The notes under the pieces are model-generated. The model worked only from the letters and a program-made list of their open reading frames with translations, was not told where the DNA came from and did no database searches. Of a stretch of 64,000 bases of DNA, positions 51,982 through 61,649 are shown one piece after another. Source of the DNA: UBA1366 sp047602575 (lineage in GTDB: Bacteria > Bacillota > Clostridia > Oscillospirales > Ruminococcaceae); assembly GCA_047602575.1 (NCBI GenBank), contig JASGGY010000007.1, positions 62,001 through 126,000 on the forward strand, written 5' to 3'. The first letter of the stretch is position 1. Each line of letters starts with the position of its first letter. The position numbers were made by a program, and so were the translations under genes.

Positions 51982-53119
51982 TCCGATGACTTGTACTGGT
52001 TGCAGGGCTTGCGAACAAGCTTGCAGTGTAAATTGTATTACATTTGAGAAGGATGCAGCCGGTTTTATCTATCCGGCAGTGGATACGGTGAAGTGCGTCG
52101 ATTGCGGACAGTGTGAGCAGGTATGCCATGCCAAAAAGCAAGAGAAAGATGTGCTTTCCGGTTATACAAAAAAACGGGAAGGGTTCTACGGCTGGTGCCG
52201 GGAATCATCTGTTGTTCAGAACAGTTCTTCAGGGGGTGCGTTTTCTGCAATTGTCAGCGCATGGCTGGAGGATGCCGGTTTTGTTTACGGTGCGGCTTTT
52301 CGTGACACATATGATTATGTTACACACGGAAAATATACCAAGCACAGCTATGTGCCTTTGAGAAAGTCAAAGTACGTTTTCTGTGATACGGCTGACAGCT
52401 ACTCTGACGTAAAAAAAATGCTTGCGGAAGGGAAAAAAGTGATTTACAGCGGAACGCCTTGCCAGATTGGCGGATTAAAAGCGTTCTTAAAAAAACCATA
52501 CGCCAATCTTTTGACGGTAGATTTCATTTGTCATGGAACGCCAAGCATGGATTTTTTAAATGCGCATCTGAACTTTATTCGCAAAGGCAGAGCGGTCACA
52601 TACATTGATTTTCGTTCAAAAGCGCTGGGGTGGCGAAAACACTGCCTGAAAGTATGTTTGGACGGCAATGCGGAATATTTAAAACCGGTTGAGGAAGATT
52701 ATTATCTCAGTATGTTTCTTGGTAACAAGACCTTGCGTTCTTGCTGCTATGCCTGCCAATATGCGGATGGTCAGCATGTGAGCGATATTACAATTGCGGA
52801 TTTCTGGGGCATACATCAATTAGATCCGGATATGCATAACGATCAAGGTATTTCGCTGATTATTTTTAACCATGCAATTGAAGATGAATTACTTTCCGGA
52901 CTAAAAATTACTATGCAATTGACCGCATTGGATCCCCAAGCATATGCGTATGTATTCAAATCACACGCAAGCTATGATTTTCAAGCTCGGATGAAAGAAA
53001 TCCGAAAGATTCAAAAGAATGGATTTCAAAGACAATCTGAAAAGTTCTACCGCAGCAGAAGACTGCGGAAAATAAAGAACTATCTCGGTATGATAAAGCG
53101 TAAATGCACAAAGGGTTAA
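51968..53119 (+). CDS. FrhB-like iron-sulfur protein of a polysaccharide operon
   Basis: 383 residues. Two 4Fe-4S motifs at the N terminus (C9/12/15/19 and C43/46/49/53), then SSGGAFSAIVSAWL, SGTPCQIGGLKAF, FICHGTPSMDF and ITIADFWGI: the F420 hydrogenase/dehydrogenase beta-subunit C-terminal family. In methanogens these bind F420 and FAD. In exopolysaccharide loci the role is not settled; a redox step on a sugar or its substituent is the usual guess. The same domain is fused to pyruvyltransferases at 54103. No strong ribosome site, so coupling to wzx is likely. Confidence 0.88.
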   Translation: MLKIDPMTCTGCRACEQACSVNCITFEKDAAGFIYPAVDTVKCVDCGQCEQVCHAKKQEKDVLSGYTKKREGFYGWCRESSVVQNSSSGGAFSAIVSAWLEDAGFVYGAAFRDTYDYVTHGKYTKHSYVPLRKSKYVFCDTADSYSDVKKMLAEGKKVIYSGTPCQIGGLKAFLKKPYANLLTVDFICHGTPSMDFLNAHLNFIRKGRAVTYIDFRSKALGWRKHCLKVCLDGNAEYLKPVEEDYYLSMFLGNKTLRSCCYACQYADGQHVSDITIADFWGIHQLDPDMHNDQGISLIIFNHAIEDELLSGLKITMQLTALDPQAYAYVFKSHASYDFQARMKEIRKIQKNGFQRQSEKFYRSRRLRKIKNYLGMIKRKCTKG

Positions 53120-53131
53120 AGGGGAATCACG

Positions 53132-54088
53132 ATGAATGATGTTTTGGAATGGCATTTCGCGCGGACAAAAGGCATCCTTCAGCAAGCTAAAAGAAAAGTC
53201 CTTCACAGTCAACCGCATTGTCATACATATGCAAAACGTGTTCTATTGGATGTGGAACAGGGCGCGCAATGTATTTATGAACTGCTTCAATCCAATCAGC
53301 CATGTATGATCGGAAGATATGGTGCGGTTGAGCTGGATGTGCTGTCAAGCGCTATGGTAGAATCAGCGGCGGCTGACAAGGCGTTGATGAAATGTCACAA
53401 GAAAGGACATATCTATAAAAATGCCGGCTTTTTTCCGGAAGACATCGCACAATTAAAACAATTTACCCGCGTGATGAAAGAATCCGGTATGGATGCAGAT
53501 TATATCGGGGTTTGGTTTAATACAATGGAAGACTATGTGATTGACCAATGCACCCCCAAAACTGCAAAAATCGGGCTGTTACGCAGCATTGAGCCGTGGT
53601 ATGCGTCCAATACCATCTGGACACAAGCGCTCGCAGGAAAAAAGGTATTGGTGATTCATCCGTTTTCCTCCACAATCCGTTCGCAGTTTCTTCACCGCGA
53701 AAGCTTATTTGCGGATCAAAGAATTTTACCGCAGTTTGAATTAATTGCGCAAAAAGCGGTTCAAACAGCTGCAAATGAAAAGGACAGCCGGTTCTCAACT
53801 TGGTTTGAAGCACTGGAATTTATGTATGAAGAAGCGATGCGGCAAGATTTTGATGTGGCGGTTTTAGGATGCGGTGCATATGGTTTTCCGCTTGCTGCGA
53901 TGCTGAAAAGAGCGAAAAAAAAAGCAGTTCACATGGGCGGAGCAACCCAGCTTCTGTTCGGGATAAAAGGGAAAAGATGGGACACCCATCCCGTTATATC
54001 CGGTTTATATCGCGATACATGGGTGCGTCCGGACGATCAGGAGCGCCCAAAACGAGCTGATATTGTTGAAGACAGTTGCTATTGGTAA
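53132..54088 (+). CDS. Putative GT-D-like glycosyltransferase of polysaccharide loci
   Basis: 318 residues, soluble. Patches that look conserved: MIGRYGAVELDVL, NAGFFPEDIAQLKQF, GKKVLVIHPFSSTIRSQ, VLGCGAYGFPLAAMLKR and MGGATQLLFGIKGKRW. The first resembles the Arg/Glu motif of the GT-D fold (DUF1792), and proteins of this type recur in Firmicute capsule clusters, usually as hypothetical. The transferase role is inferred from that and from its neighbours. Start ATG behind AAAGGGGA. Confidence 0.65.
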   Translation: MNDVLEWHFARTKGILQQAKRKVLHSQPHCHTYAKRVLLDVEQGAQCIYELLQSNQPCMIGRYGAVELDVLSSAMVESAAADKALMKCHKKGHIYKNAGFFPEDIAQLKQFTRVMKESGMDADYIGVWFNTMEDYVIDQCTPKTAKIGLLRSIEPWYASNTIWTQALAGKKVLVIHPFSSTIRSQFLHRESLFADQRILPQFELIAQKAVQTAANEKDSRFSTWFEALEFMYEEAMRQDFDVAVLGCGAYGFPLAAMLKRAKKKAVHMGGATQLLFGIKGKRWDTHPVISGLYRDTWVRPDDQERPKRADIVEDSCYW

Positions 54089-54102
54089 GGAAGGATTAAC
54101 AT

Positions 54103-57100
54103 ATGAAGGTGCTGACCATCACGTTTCATACGGCGAAGAATTATGGCGCCGTACTGCAATGCTATGCCTTGCAAAAAGCAATCACGCCATATGTTGACGA
54201 TGCAAGAACGATCGACTTTTCGACCGCCTCTATGCGGTATCATTTTTATCCCAAAGGGAAAGGCTTAAAAAAGATTATAAAAAGAATATTGATTTCCAAG
54301 GATGTTCCGGCGATAAAAAGAAAATTCGAGAAATACAATACGTTTATCCGACAAAACATTCGCCTGACACAGCATTATGCGAGCATTGAGGAACTGAGAA
54401 CTCATCCGCCACAAGCGGACTGCGTTATTACCGGCAGCGATCAGGTTTTTAATCCGGAAAGAAGACCGGATGAAAGACAAGCTTATTTTTTGGATTTTCC
54501 TAGTTCATTTAAAGCATCCTATGCGGCAAGCTTTGGTGCTTCCGGAATTTCGGAGCAGCGAAAAGAAGAATTGACGCAGTATTTGCGTCAATTCAATCAA
54601 ATCGCAATGCGCGAAGACTATGGGGTATCTCTTGCCGGACAACTCACCGGACGTTCGGACATATCTCATACAATTGATCCGGTTTTTTTACTAAGCCAGA
54701 CGGAATGGAGGACGCTGGAAGAACCATACGAGGGATTGCCAAAGCAATACATTCTATATTTTAATTTAAGAGAATCCAAAACAACAAATGACATTGTAAA
54801 GAAGGTGTCAAAGGCAACTGGCTTGCCCATTGTCATGATCACAGCAAAGCCAATCCTGCCGTTTCGCTGTCAGTATGTTTTACGGGATGTCGGCCCGCAG
54901 AATTACCTGTGGTTGATTGATCATTGTGCATATCTTATCGAGGATTCGTTTCATAGCACGGCGTTTTCAATTATTTTCGAAAAGCAGTTTATTTTTTGCG
55001 ATGATCATCCGAAATCATATGAAAGGGGCAGAGCTTTATTACAGCATCTCGGGCTTGCGCAATGCTATGATGTTACACGATGGAAAGAAATGATCGACCA
55101 GCCCTTATGCTACGACAATGCCAGAAAAGTGATACAGACGGATAAGAATCAAGCAATACAGTATTTGTTAGATTGTTTTCAACAAGCTGAAAAAAACAAA
55201 ACACCGATACTCTCCAAAAAGAGAATTGGCATCATAACTTATACGGATAGTTTAAATTGGGGTGCACAGCTACAGGCATATGCGCTGAAGGAATCCTTTG
55301 AAAGTTTTGACAAGAATCTTGTTGTAAATCAGATTGATCATCGCCCGCTCAATCTTGCCCTATATCGAAAAGGAAAGTCCATTAAAATCATTTGTAATAA
55401 CGCGGTCGCTGCTATGGAAAAAAAAGCATTCGATATTCGCGCAGAGCGAACCCGAAGCTTTCGGAATCGATTTTTGGGATTAACACCGCCATGTCATACG
55501 CAGGAGCAGATGAGGCAATTAAACGCAGCATTTGATAGTTTCGTTACCGGAAGTGATCAGGTTTGGAATTGTTCCAAAGGCATAAATGCGAATTTCTATT
55601 TGGATTTTGTGGACGATCCCAATAAAAAATGTGCATATGCAGCAAGCTTCGGCATTGCTGATTTACCGGAGCAGTACCGTCAGGAAGTTGCACAAAGATT
55701 GAAAGCATTTCGTTTTATTTCAGTCCGCGAAACCGACGGACAAAATATTCTGCAAAAAAATTGCGGGCGGTTAGTTCCCACATCATGTGACCCAGTGTTC
55801 TTGCTGCGGCGAAAACAATGGGAAAACATCATCGCGCAATCCAGCCAAGCGGAAATTCCGAAAAAAAAATACATCTTTGTGTATTCAACAGATAATTCAT
55901 TGGAATTCATCCGGCTGGTCGGCAAAATAAAAAGGAAATATCACTTGCCGGTTATTTCTGTTACCGGTATACCGGGCTGCAAGGTGGTGAAGGATTCCGG
56001 TCCCGCGGAATTTATTCACTTGATCCGTGACGCGGAAACCGTTGTGACAACATCCTTCCATGCAATCGCGTTTTCTATCATTTTTCAAAAGCACTTTTAT
56101 GTAATGCCGCACCATAAAACAGGCGGCCGTGTAAAAGATTTACTAAAACGCCTGGGTATTGAAGATCGGGTCGTTCGACAGTGCAGCGATGTAAATATGC
56201 CCGCTATTGATTTTAACGAGGTTCATTCGCGTCTGGACTTGTATCGGCAGCAATCAATTGAAAATCTGAAAGCAATTGTTGACGGTATGAATAACCGCTC
56301 TAAGGACAGAACGATCGAATCGGTTCATGATTTATGCACCGGGTGCAGGGTGTGCGAAACAGTCTGCCCGAAGCAGTGTATCACCATGCAAACGGATGCG
56401 GATGGATTTGTATACCCGGTTATCGATCCACAGACATGCATTCAGTGCGGGATATGCTTAAAGAAATGCCATGTCAGCAAGAACTATCCGAAGTTATCGG
56501 CGGATAACGGCTGTTTTGGTTATGCAAAGAAGGAAGTCTTGCGCATGGAAGGATCATCCGGCGGCGCTTTTTCCGCATTGGTTGAAGTTGTTTCCAAAGA
56601 ATGCAGCGTCAATTTCCGGATTTATGGAAGCAGTTATGATGTGGAAAACCAGTCCGTACACCAGCAAGGTTTCACCTTTCCCGATTATAAACCGCTCTGT
56701 AAGTCAAAATATGTTTTTTCAGATCCGGAGAATACGTTTTTAGAAGCAAAAAAAAATCTGGAGGACGGCGCAACAGTACTATACTGCGGCACGCCATGCC
56801 AGATCAGTGCATTGTATCAATCGGTCGGAACACACGAAAACCTGATCACTGCGGATTTCATTTGTCACGGTGTACCATCTCAACAATTTATGCAAGCGCA
56901 TGTTTCTTATATAACAGGAATGAAGCAACCCCAGACAGTAGAGTTCCGCAGCAAGGCGATGGGATGGGGTTTACACAAATACTGTTTAAAGGTTCAAAAA
57001 AACGATGGTATGATTTATTTGAAAAAAGCAGGATGCGATTTTTTCTTTACGCATTTTTTACGGAGCGATTGCTTGAGATTGGGTTGCTATCACTGTTGTT

Positions 57101-57429
57101 ATTCAAACGCGCACCAGAGCGATATCACGCTCGGGGATTTCTGGGAAGCTTCCAGATATGTACCCGCTGAAAATACAGAAAAAGGCTTGTCTGTCGTATT
57201 TGCGAATTCGCAAAAAGGCTTTGAGTTGCTCAGAGCGCTTCACGACACAATGGAATTAAGAGATATTCCATTCGGTTATCATAAAAGCCATTGCGGATGC
57301 AGCACAAAGCAAATTGCTGCGCGCAGTGCATTTTTACGGAAGCTGCGAGAAACGGGCATTGAGAATATGGAGAAACAATTCAAACATCAGCGTGTAGTGA
57401 CGCTTCTGAAAAAAGCATTGCGCCGTTAA
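54103..57429 (+). CDS. Triple fusion: two pyruvyltransferase-like domains plus FrhB-like iron-sulfur domain
   Basis: 1108 residues. Domain 1 (~1-365) opens TFHTAKNYGAVLQCYALQKA and has ITGSDQVFNP and a DSFHSTAFSIIF helix. Domain 2 (~372-735) repeats this plan: IGIITYTDSLNWGAQLQAYAL, VTGSDQVWN, TSFHAIAFSIIF. Both are PS_pyruv_trans (PF04230). Domain 3 (~740-1108) has two 4Fe-4S motifs (C745/748/751/755 and C779/782/785/789), SSGGAFSALVE, CGTPCQISAL, FICHGVPSQQF and ITLGDFWE, i.e. FrhB-like. No stop or frameshift breaks it. Likely adds pyruvyl ketals, with an unexplained redox function attached. Last gene of the operon; start ATG with AAGGA. Confidence 0.88.
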   Translation: MKVLTITFHTAKNYGAVLQCYALQKAITPYVDDARTIDFSTASMRYHFYPKGKGLKKIIKRILISKDVPAIKRKFEKYNTFIRQNIRLTQHYASIEELRTHPPQADCVITGSDQVFNPERRPDERQAYFLDFPSSFKASYAASFGASGISEQRKEELTQYLRQFNQIAMREDYGVSLAGQLTGRSDISHTIDPVFLLSQTEWRTLEEPYEGLPKQYILYFNLRESKTTNDIVKKVSKATGLPIVMITAKPILPFRCQYVLRDVGPQNYLWLIDHCAYLIEDSFHSTAFSIIFEKQFIFCDDHPKSYERGRALLQHLGLAQCYDVTRWKEMIDQPLCYDNARKVIQTDKNQAIQYLLDCFQQAEKNKTPILSKKRIGIITYTDSLNWGAQLQAYALKESFESFDKNLVVNQIDHRPLNLALYRKGKSIKIICNNAVAAMEKKAFDIRAERTRSFRNRFLGLTPPCHTQEQMRQLNAAFDSFVTGSDQVWNCSKGINANFYLDFVDDPNKKCAYAASFGIADLPEQYRQEVAQRLKAFRFISVRETDGQNILQKNCGRLVPTSCDPVFLLRRKQWENIIAQSSQAEIPKKKYIFVYSTDNSLEFIRLVGKIKRKYHLPVISVTGIPGCKVVKDSGPAEFIHLIRDAETVVTTSFHAIAFSIIFQKHFYVMPHHKTGGRVKDLLKRLGIEDRVVRQCSDVNMPAIDFNEVHSRLDLYRQQSIENLKAIVDGMNNRSKDRTIESVHDLCTGCRVCETVCPKQCITMQTDADGFVYPVIDPQTCIQCGICLKKCHVSKNYPKLSADNGCFGYAKKEVLRMEGSSGGAFSALVEVVSKECSVNFRIYGSSYDVENQSVHQQGFTFPDYKPLCKSKYVFSDPENTFLEAKKNLEDGATVLYCGTPCQISALYQSVGTHENLITADFICHGVPSQQFMQAHVSYITGMKQPQTVEFRSKAMGWGLHKYCLKVQKNDGMIYLKKAGCDFFFTHFLRSDCLRLGCYHCCYSNAHQSDITLGDFWEASRYVPAENTEKGLSVVFANSQKGFELLRALHDTMELRDIPFGYHKSHCGCSTKQIAARSAFLRKLRETGIENMEKQFKHQRVVTLLKKALRR

Positions 57430-57511
57430 GCACATCATATATATGTGTGAAAGTACGAATGCTCGAATGTATGTGTTTTAATAAAGCAAGCGGTGGGTGC
57501 AGAAGTATTTA

Positions 57512-60511
57512 TCAGAACTCCACACCCCACACATCCACCCCGCTGTCCTGAAAAACCCCCGTCAGCCGGTCGCGCAGATCCTCTGCCGTAACGCCCTTTT
57601 TCCGCACAACCTGTAAGAACCCGCCGCCGCCCGCGCCGCAAATCATGCGTCCGTCGATCATGCTTTCGACCGACAGGAAAATCTGCTCGATGCAGGTGTT
57701 TGTACACCCCGCGTCGAGCTTTTTTGATTGCGCCCAGTGCGCGTTCATCAGCTGCGCAAAGTGGTCAATGTCGCCGCGTTCCAGCGCCACGCGCATGAGC
57801 GCCGCGATGTTCTGAATTTCCGCCAGCGCGCCGACCGTGTCCGCGTTACCGCCGAGATAATTGCCGATGATCTCACGCAGCAGATTCCGCGCAAGCCGCC
57901 GCTGACCGGTGTAAATCAGCGAAAACCGCTCGCCCAGCTCCGCCTGCGCGTTTTCGGGGATCGCAAGCGTGCTGTACCGGATTTCCTGCACCAGTCCGGG
58001 CGTTGTGGTGATGAATTTCACCCCCGCCGTCAGCCCTCCGATCTGATCCTGCCAGCCGCCGCCCGTTGACATCAGCTGCTCCATGATCAGAACCCGCGTG
58101 AACAGCTCCTTCTCCGTCAACTCCATGCCGAAGAATTCATAAATGCCCTTCACGCAAGCCCCCGCTAAGATGGAGCTTGTTCCAAGCCCCGAGCCGCGCG
58201 GAATGTCCGTCACTTCCGTGGAAAGATACAGCCCGCCGCCGAGTTCCGCGATGATGTCCGAAAGCGCCCCGCATCCGTCCGTGGGCAGAATCCCGCACGC
58301 GAACAGTGCCGCCTTGTGCAGCGCAAACGGATCATATGGGTTGCGGCAGTCGCACAGCGCGTCGAGTCGGTCAAATTCGCGGTAAGCCCCGCTGTCCGTG
58401 CTTGCCAGCGCAAACACAGGGCGATTAAGCCGCCTGAGCTGTGCCTTGACCGGAAGCTGCCCGCCCAGCGTGATCGCCGCGTTGAGCACCGTTCCGCCGT
58501 TTTCGATGCAGTAAGGCGGCGTGTCCGACCAGCCCCCGCCGAAATTCACCCGCACCGGCAGACGAACCTCCGCCTCATCGCGCCGCATCGCCCTGCGCGC
58601 GGGCATACCGATTGTGCGGATGGTCTCTTCAAACATCCGGTCTCTGATTTCTGCAAAACAAAGCTCGCCGAATCGCTCACGCAGCGGTTCCGCCGCGATT
58701 TTGGAAAGATTGTGATAAATCCGGATTTTCGTGCAAAAATCGAATTTGTCCGCCGCTCCCGCGACGATGTCCGCTTTCTTTGCGGAAATCACACCGCCCG
58801 CGAACAGTCGCCGGATCGCGTCCGTGCCCAATCCCGCACGCACCGCGTCAATGAACCGAAACGCCTGCACCGTGCGGTTGACTTTGATCTGCCAGGGAAG
58901 AACCTCCGACACATCCGCATTGTTGAAGCTTTCAAACAAGCTCGTGCGCTCCGCTTCCAGAAACGCCCGCGCATCCCCGCCGCCCGTCGCAAGCCGATAC
59001 AATTCCAGCGCGAAATCCAGCGACTGCGCAATGGTCGCGCAGGACTTGTAAAGCCGCGCCGTCCAGAGCGTCCGCGCGCCGTTGTCCCATACGGCGGAAA
59101 GGGGGATCGCGTTTTTCTCAAGAATTTCCGTAAGCGGTATGCCGAACAGCCGCGCGTCGGCAAGCTCCGCCTTCGGGTTGTCGTCCGTGCCGTAAATCCG
59201 CACGACAAACCTGCCGTCGTTTTGCTTTAAGCAATGCACCACCGCACCGTCGGGAACGGTCTGACTGCCCAGCGTCACGCCGGAAAGAATCGCGCCCGTG
59301 CCGACCCGCCCCGCGCTGCGGACGAAGCTGTCCTCGATGTAGCTGCCCGCGCCGATTTCCGCACCCGACTGAATGTAAGCATTGCTGCAGGCGAACGAAG
59401 CCGCCGCCGCGTTGGAATTGACCGCATTCGTCCAGCCGAGGTTGTCATACCGCCCGACCTGCTCCGTGACAAGCCTAAGCAGCTCCGCGGTTGTGCCGAA
59501 ATGAATGAACTCAGCGGGGGAGAGCGCAATCAGCTGCATCGCGCAGCCGTGCAAAGCTGCCCAGATCTGCGTCCGGCAAGCCGTCAGCGCTTCGGAAAAA
59601 TCGCCCTCCGGCGTTTCCCTGTAATATTGCTCGAGCGTGGATTCCGATGCCAGCGGGTAAAGAAAATCCGCGTAAAACGAAATCCGCGCCGTTTCGTTGA
59701 CAAACGCGTCAAACCGCGCGGGGTCGGTATCACCGTCCGTTGCAATCAGCCCGAACAGCCGGTTGACCACCTCCGCGGAAAGAATCACAGCGCCGGTGTC
59801 GATGTTGACTTTGCCCCGCGCGTTGACAGCGCCGCAGCGCGCAAGGCTCTCCGGTGTCTGCTTGTGCAGAAACGCACGCACATTCATCTGTCCGTCGGGC
59901 AGGAACACGCCGTGGTTCTTGCCGGTTTCCACATCGGCTTTGATGGAAATCGCCGCCGCACCGCGGTTGAGAAAATCAATTTGCAGCGGATTGAACAGCA
60001 GCAGCACATCCCCCGACATCACGAGCATTCCCTCCGCAATTCTTGCGGGAACGCCGCTCAAGCCGATGATGAATTCGTCAAACAGCGTCGAGCGTCTGCC
60101 ATTTGGCAGCATACGGGGAACGGGCGAAAAAAGCTTACCGCACGCGGAATACTGCGGCACACGCCTGCTGTCGCCGCCGCTGTGAATGACCAGAAAGCGC
60201 TTGCCGTCAAAGCAGTCCGCAGCTCCTTCTGTTTTGCGGATATAGCGCAGCACATTGAGCGTCGCTCCGCCCGAGCCGACACGCTTTCCCTCCGGATCGG
60301 ACACAACCGCGTAATGAACACCCTTGGGCAGCATCCCGTGTGTCAGGCGGTAGTCGATCTGCATCCGGTATGCCTTCGCCTGCGCGTCGTTGGATGCGGT
60401 CAGAATCACATAGTCCCACTTCGGAAAGCCCGCCGTGTGCAGGCTTTTGGTATAATCCGCCCAGTTGTCCTGATCGGATTGCTTGAGAAACAGCGAAATC
60501 AGATTGTGCAT
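57512..60511 (-). CDS. fkp: Bifunctional L-fucokinase / GDP-L-fucose pyrophosphorylase
   Basis: 999 residues. The N-terminal half is the nucleotidyltransferase: SDPEGKRVGSGGATLN, LVIHSGGDSRRVPQYSACGK and MLVMSGDVLLLF, followed by a beta-helix segment (~370-430). The C-terminal half is a GHMP kinase: NFGGGWSDTPPYCIENGG (~660), DIPRGSGLGTSSILAG (~770, ATP loop) and CGAGGGGFLQVV near the end. It phosphorylates free L-fucose at C1 and converts it to GDP-fucose (salvage). ATG 60511 has AAGGA 9 nt before; GTG 60529 is less likely. It follows an AraC gene by 21 nt. Confidence 0.9.
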   Translation of the reverse strand: MHNLISLFLKQSDQDNWADYTKSLHTAGFPKWDYVILTASNDAQAKAYRMQIDYRLTHGMLPKGVHYAVVSDPEGKRVGSGGATLNVLRYIRKTEGAADCFDGKRFLVIHSGGDSRRVPQYSACGKLFSPVPRMLPNGRRSTLFDEFIIGLSGVPARIAEGMLVMSGDVLLLFNPLQIDFLNRGAAAISIKADVETGKNHGVFLPDGQMNVRAFLHKQTPESLARCGAVNARGKVNIDTGAVILSAEVVNRLFGLIATDGDTDPARFDAFVNETARISFYADFLYPLASESTLEQYYRETPEGDFSEALTACRTQIWAALHGCAMQLIALSPAEFIHFGTTAELLRLVTEQVGRYDNLGWTNAVNSNAAAASFACSNAYIQSGAEIGAGSYIEDSFVRSAGRVGTGAILSGVTLGSQTVPDGAVVHCLKQNDGRFVVRIYGTDDNPKAELADARLFGIPLTEILEKNAIPLSAVWDNGARTLWTARLYKSCATIAQSLDFALELYRLATGGGDARAFLEAERTSLFESFNNADVSEVLPWQIKVNRTVQAFRFIDAVRAGLGTDAIRRLFAGGVISAKKADIVAGAADKFDFCTKIRIYHNLSKIAAEPLRERFGELCFAEIRDRMFEETIRTIGMPARRAMRRDEAEVRLPVRVNFGGGWSDTPPYCIENGGTVLNAAITLGGQLPVKAQLRRLNRPVFALASTDSGAYREFDRLDALCDCRNPYDPFALHKAALFACGILPTDGCGALSDIIAELGGGLYLSTEVTDIPRGSGLGTSSILAGACVKGIYEFFGMELTEKELFTRVLIMEQLMSTGGGWQDQIGGLTAGVKFITTTPGLVQEIRYSTLAIPENAQAELGERFSLIYTGQRRLARNLLREIIGNYLGGNADTVGALAEIQNIAALMRVALERGDIDHFAQLMNAHWAQSKKLDAGCTNTCIEQIFLSVESMIDGRMICGAGGGGFLQVVRKKGVTAEDLRDRLTGVFQDSGVDVWGVEF

Positions 60512-60532
60512 CGTTCCATTCCTTTCCACCCG

Positions 60533-61396
60533 TCAGCTTTTTGCCCATGTTTTGCGGTAATGCCGCGGCGAAACGCCCTCCGCCTGTTTGAACACCCGCG
60601 CAAAATACGCCGCGTCCTCCATCCCGCAAGCCTGTGCGATTTCCTCCACCGGACGGTCGGTAAAGCGCAGAAGCTCCTTTGCCTTTGCAATGCGCCGGTG
60701 AATCACATATCCGTTGATGGTCACGCCGAACTGCTTTTTAAACAACTTTGTCAGATAAAATTTATTGAGGAAAAACCGCTCCGCCAGCGCATCAAGCCGG
60801 ATCTGACCGGCAAAATGCACATCAAGATATTCCTTCACCGGAAGCAGCCTGCGCGTCGCAGCCGAGGATTTTTCCGCCCCGACATCCTCCGCGAACAGCG
60901 CGGTCAGCAGCGTCGCAAGCTTTGTGAAAATACGCATATCCCGCACATGATCGTCCGTGTGCGCGGCATCAAAAATCTCGGTGAGCAGCCCCTGATACCA
61001 TGCCGCGTCCTTGAGCGGAAAGCATGGCACACCGCCGCGGCTTAAGAATTTCGCGTAAATATCGTCCAAATTCGCCCCATAAAAATGCACCCACTGCAAG
61101 CTCCACAAATCCTGTGCGCTGCAGCTGTGTTCATATGCCTTGCGGCAGTCTAAAAACGCGCAGTCCCCCTGCGTCAGGGAATAAGTTTTCCCCTCATAGC
61201 GCACCGTTCCGCTCCCGCGCAGCACAAGCATGAACAGGTAAGAGCCAAGCTTTTCCCGGCGGCTGACGTGCGGGCGCAGCGCCGTGAGCGTGCCCGCTTC
61301 CTGCAAATGGATCAGGTTGCACTTCGCAAACGTCGACGGCGTATAAAGAATCCGCCTCGACGCCACATCGCCGGTGTGATACTCAATTTCCTCCAT
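60533..61396 (-). CDS. AraC-family transcriptional regulator
   Basis: 287 residues. N-terminal cupin-like ligand domain (~15-165; LVLRGSGTVRYEGKTYSLTQGD). C-terminal double helix-turn-helix (~185-285; LDALAERFFLNKFYLTKLFKKQFG and GMEDAAYFARVFKQAEGVSPRHYRK). Such AraC proteins sense a sugar and activate its genes; co-transcription with fucokinase points to fucose or a related sugar as ligand (inferred). Start ATG with GAGG. Confidence 0.92.
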   Translation of the reverse strand: MEEIEYHTGDVASRRILYTPSTFAKCNLIHLQEAGTLTALRPHVSRREKLGSYLFMLVLRGSGTVRYEGKTYSLTQGDCAFLDCRKAYEHSCSAQDLWSLQWVHFYGANLDDIYAKFLSRGGVPCFPLKDAAWYQGLLTEIFDAAHTDDHVRDMRIFTKLATLLTALFAEDVGAEKSSAATRRLLPVKEYLDVHFAGQIRLDALAERFFLNKFYLTKLFKKQFGVTINGYVIHRRIAKAKELLRFTDRPVEEIAQACGMEDAAYFARVFKQAEGVSPRHYRKTWAKS

Positions 61397-61445
61397 TATA
61401 AAACCTCGTTCTCAGCCCCGAATTGATGGTTTGTCATTCTCATTC

Positions 61446-61474
61446 ATTATAACACATTTTGTCAGCCTGCGCAA
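61446..61474 (-). promoter_or_regulatory. Promoter of the AraC-fkp operon
   Basis: Minus strand TTGCGC (61474-61469), 17-bp spacer, TATAAT (61451-61446). The poor -35 suits a promoter that needs an activator such as the AraC protein it transcribes. A plus-strand TATAAT at 61593-61598 is the probable -10 for the GDP-fucose synthase gene. Confidence 0.55.
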
Positions 61475-61649
61475 GGAATTTCCGCAAAAAACCCAGCCGC
61501 TTTCCTCAAATCAGGAGAATCTTGTTTTGTTTTCAGCAAGATTGTCCAACATTTCACCAATCGGCGCTCTGTGAAAAAGCCGGAAGCCCGTGTATAATGG
61601 AGAAAACGCATACATAAATATGACTTAGAACGAAAATGGGGAGGTCAAA

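Noticed and set aside
51968..53119. Methanogen-type F420 hydrogenase subunit
   Set aside because: No hydrogenase partners; the gene is embedded in an exopolysaccharide operon, where this domain family is common.
59234..61045. Long plus-strand open frame antisense to fkp and the AraC gene
   Set aside because: It crosses two well-supported genes and their spacer, has Arg/His-rich shadow composition and no family motif; it follows from GC-rich codons on the other strand.
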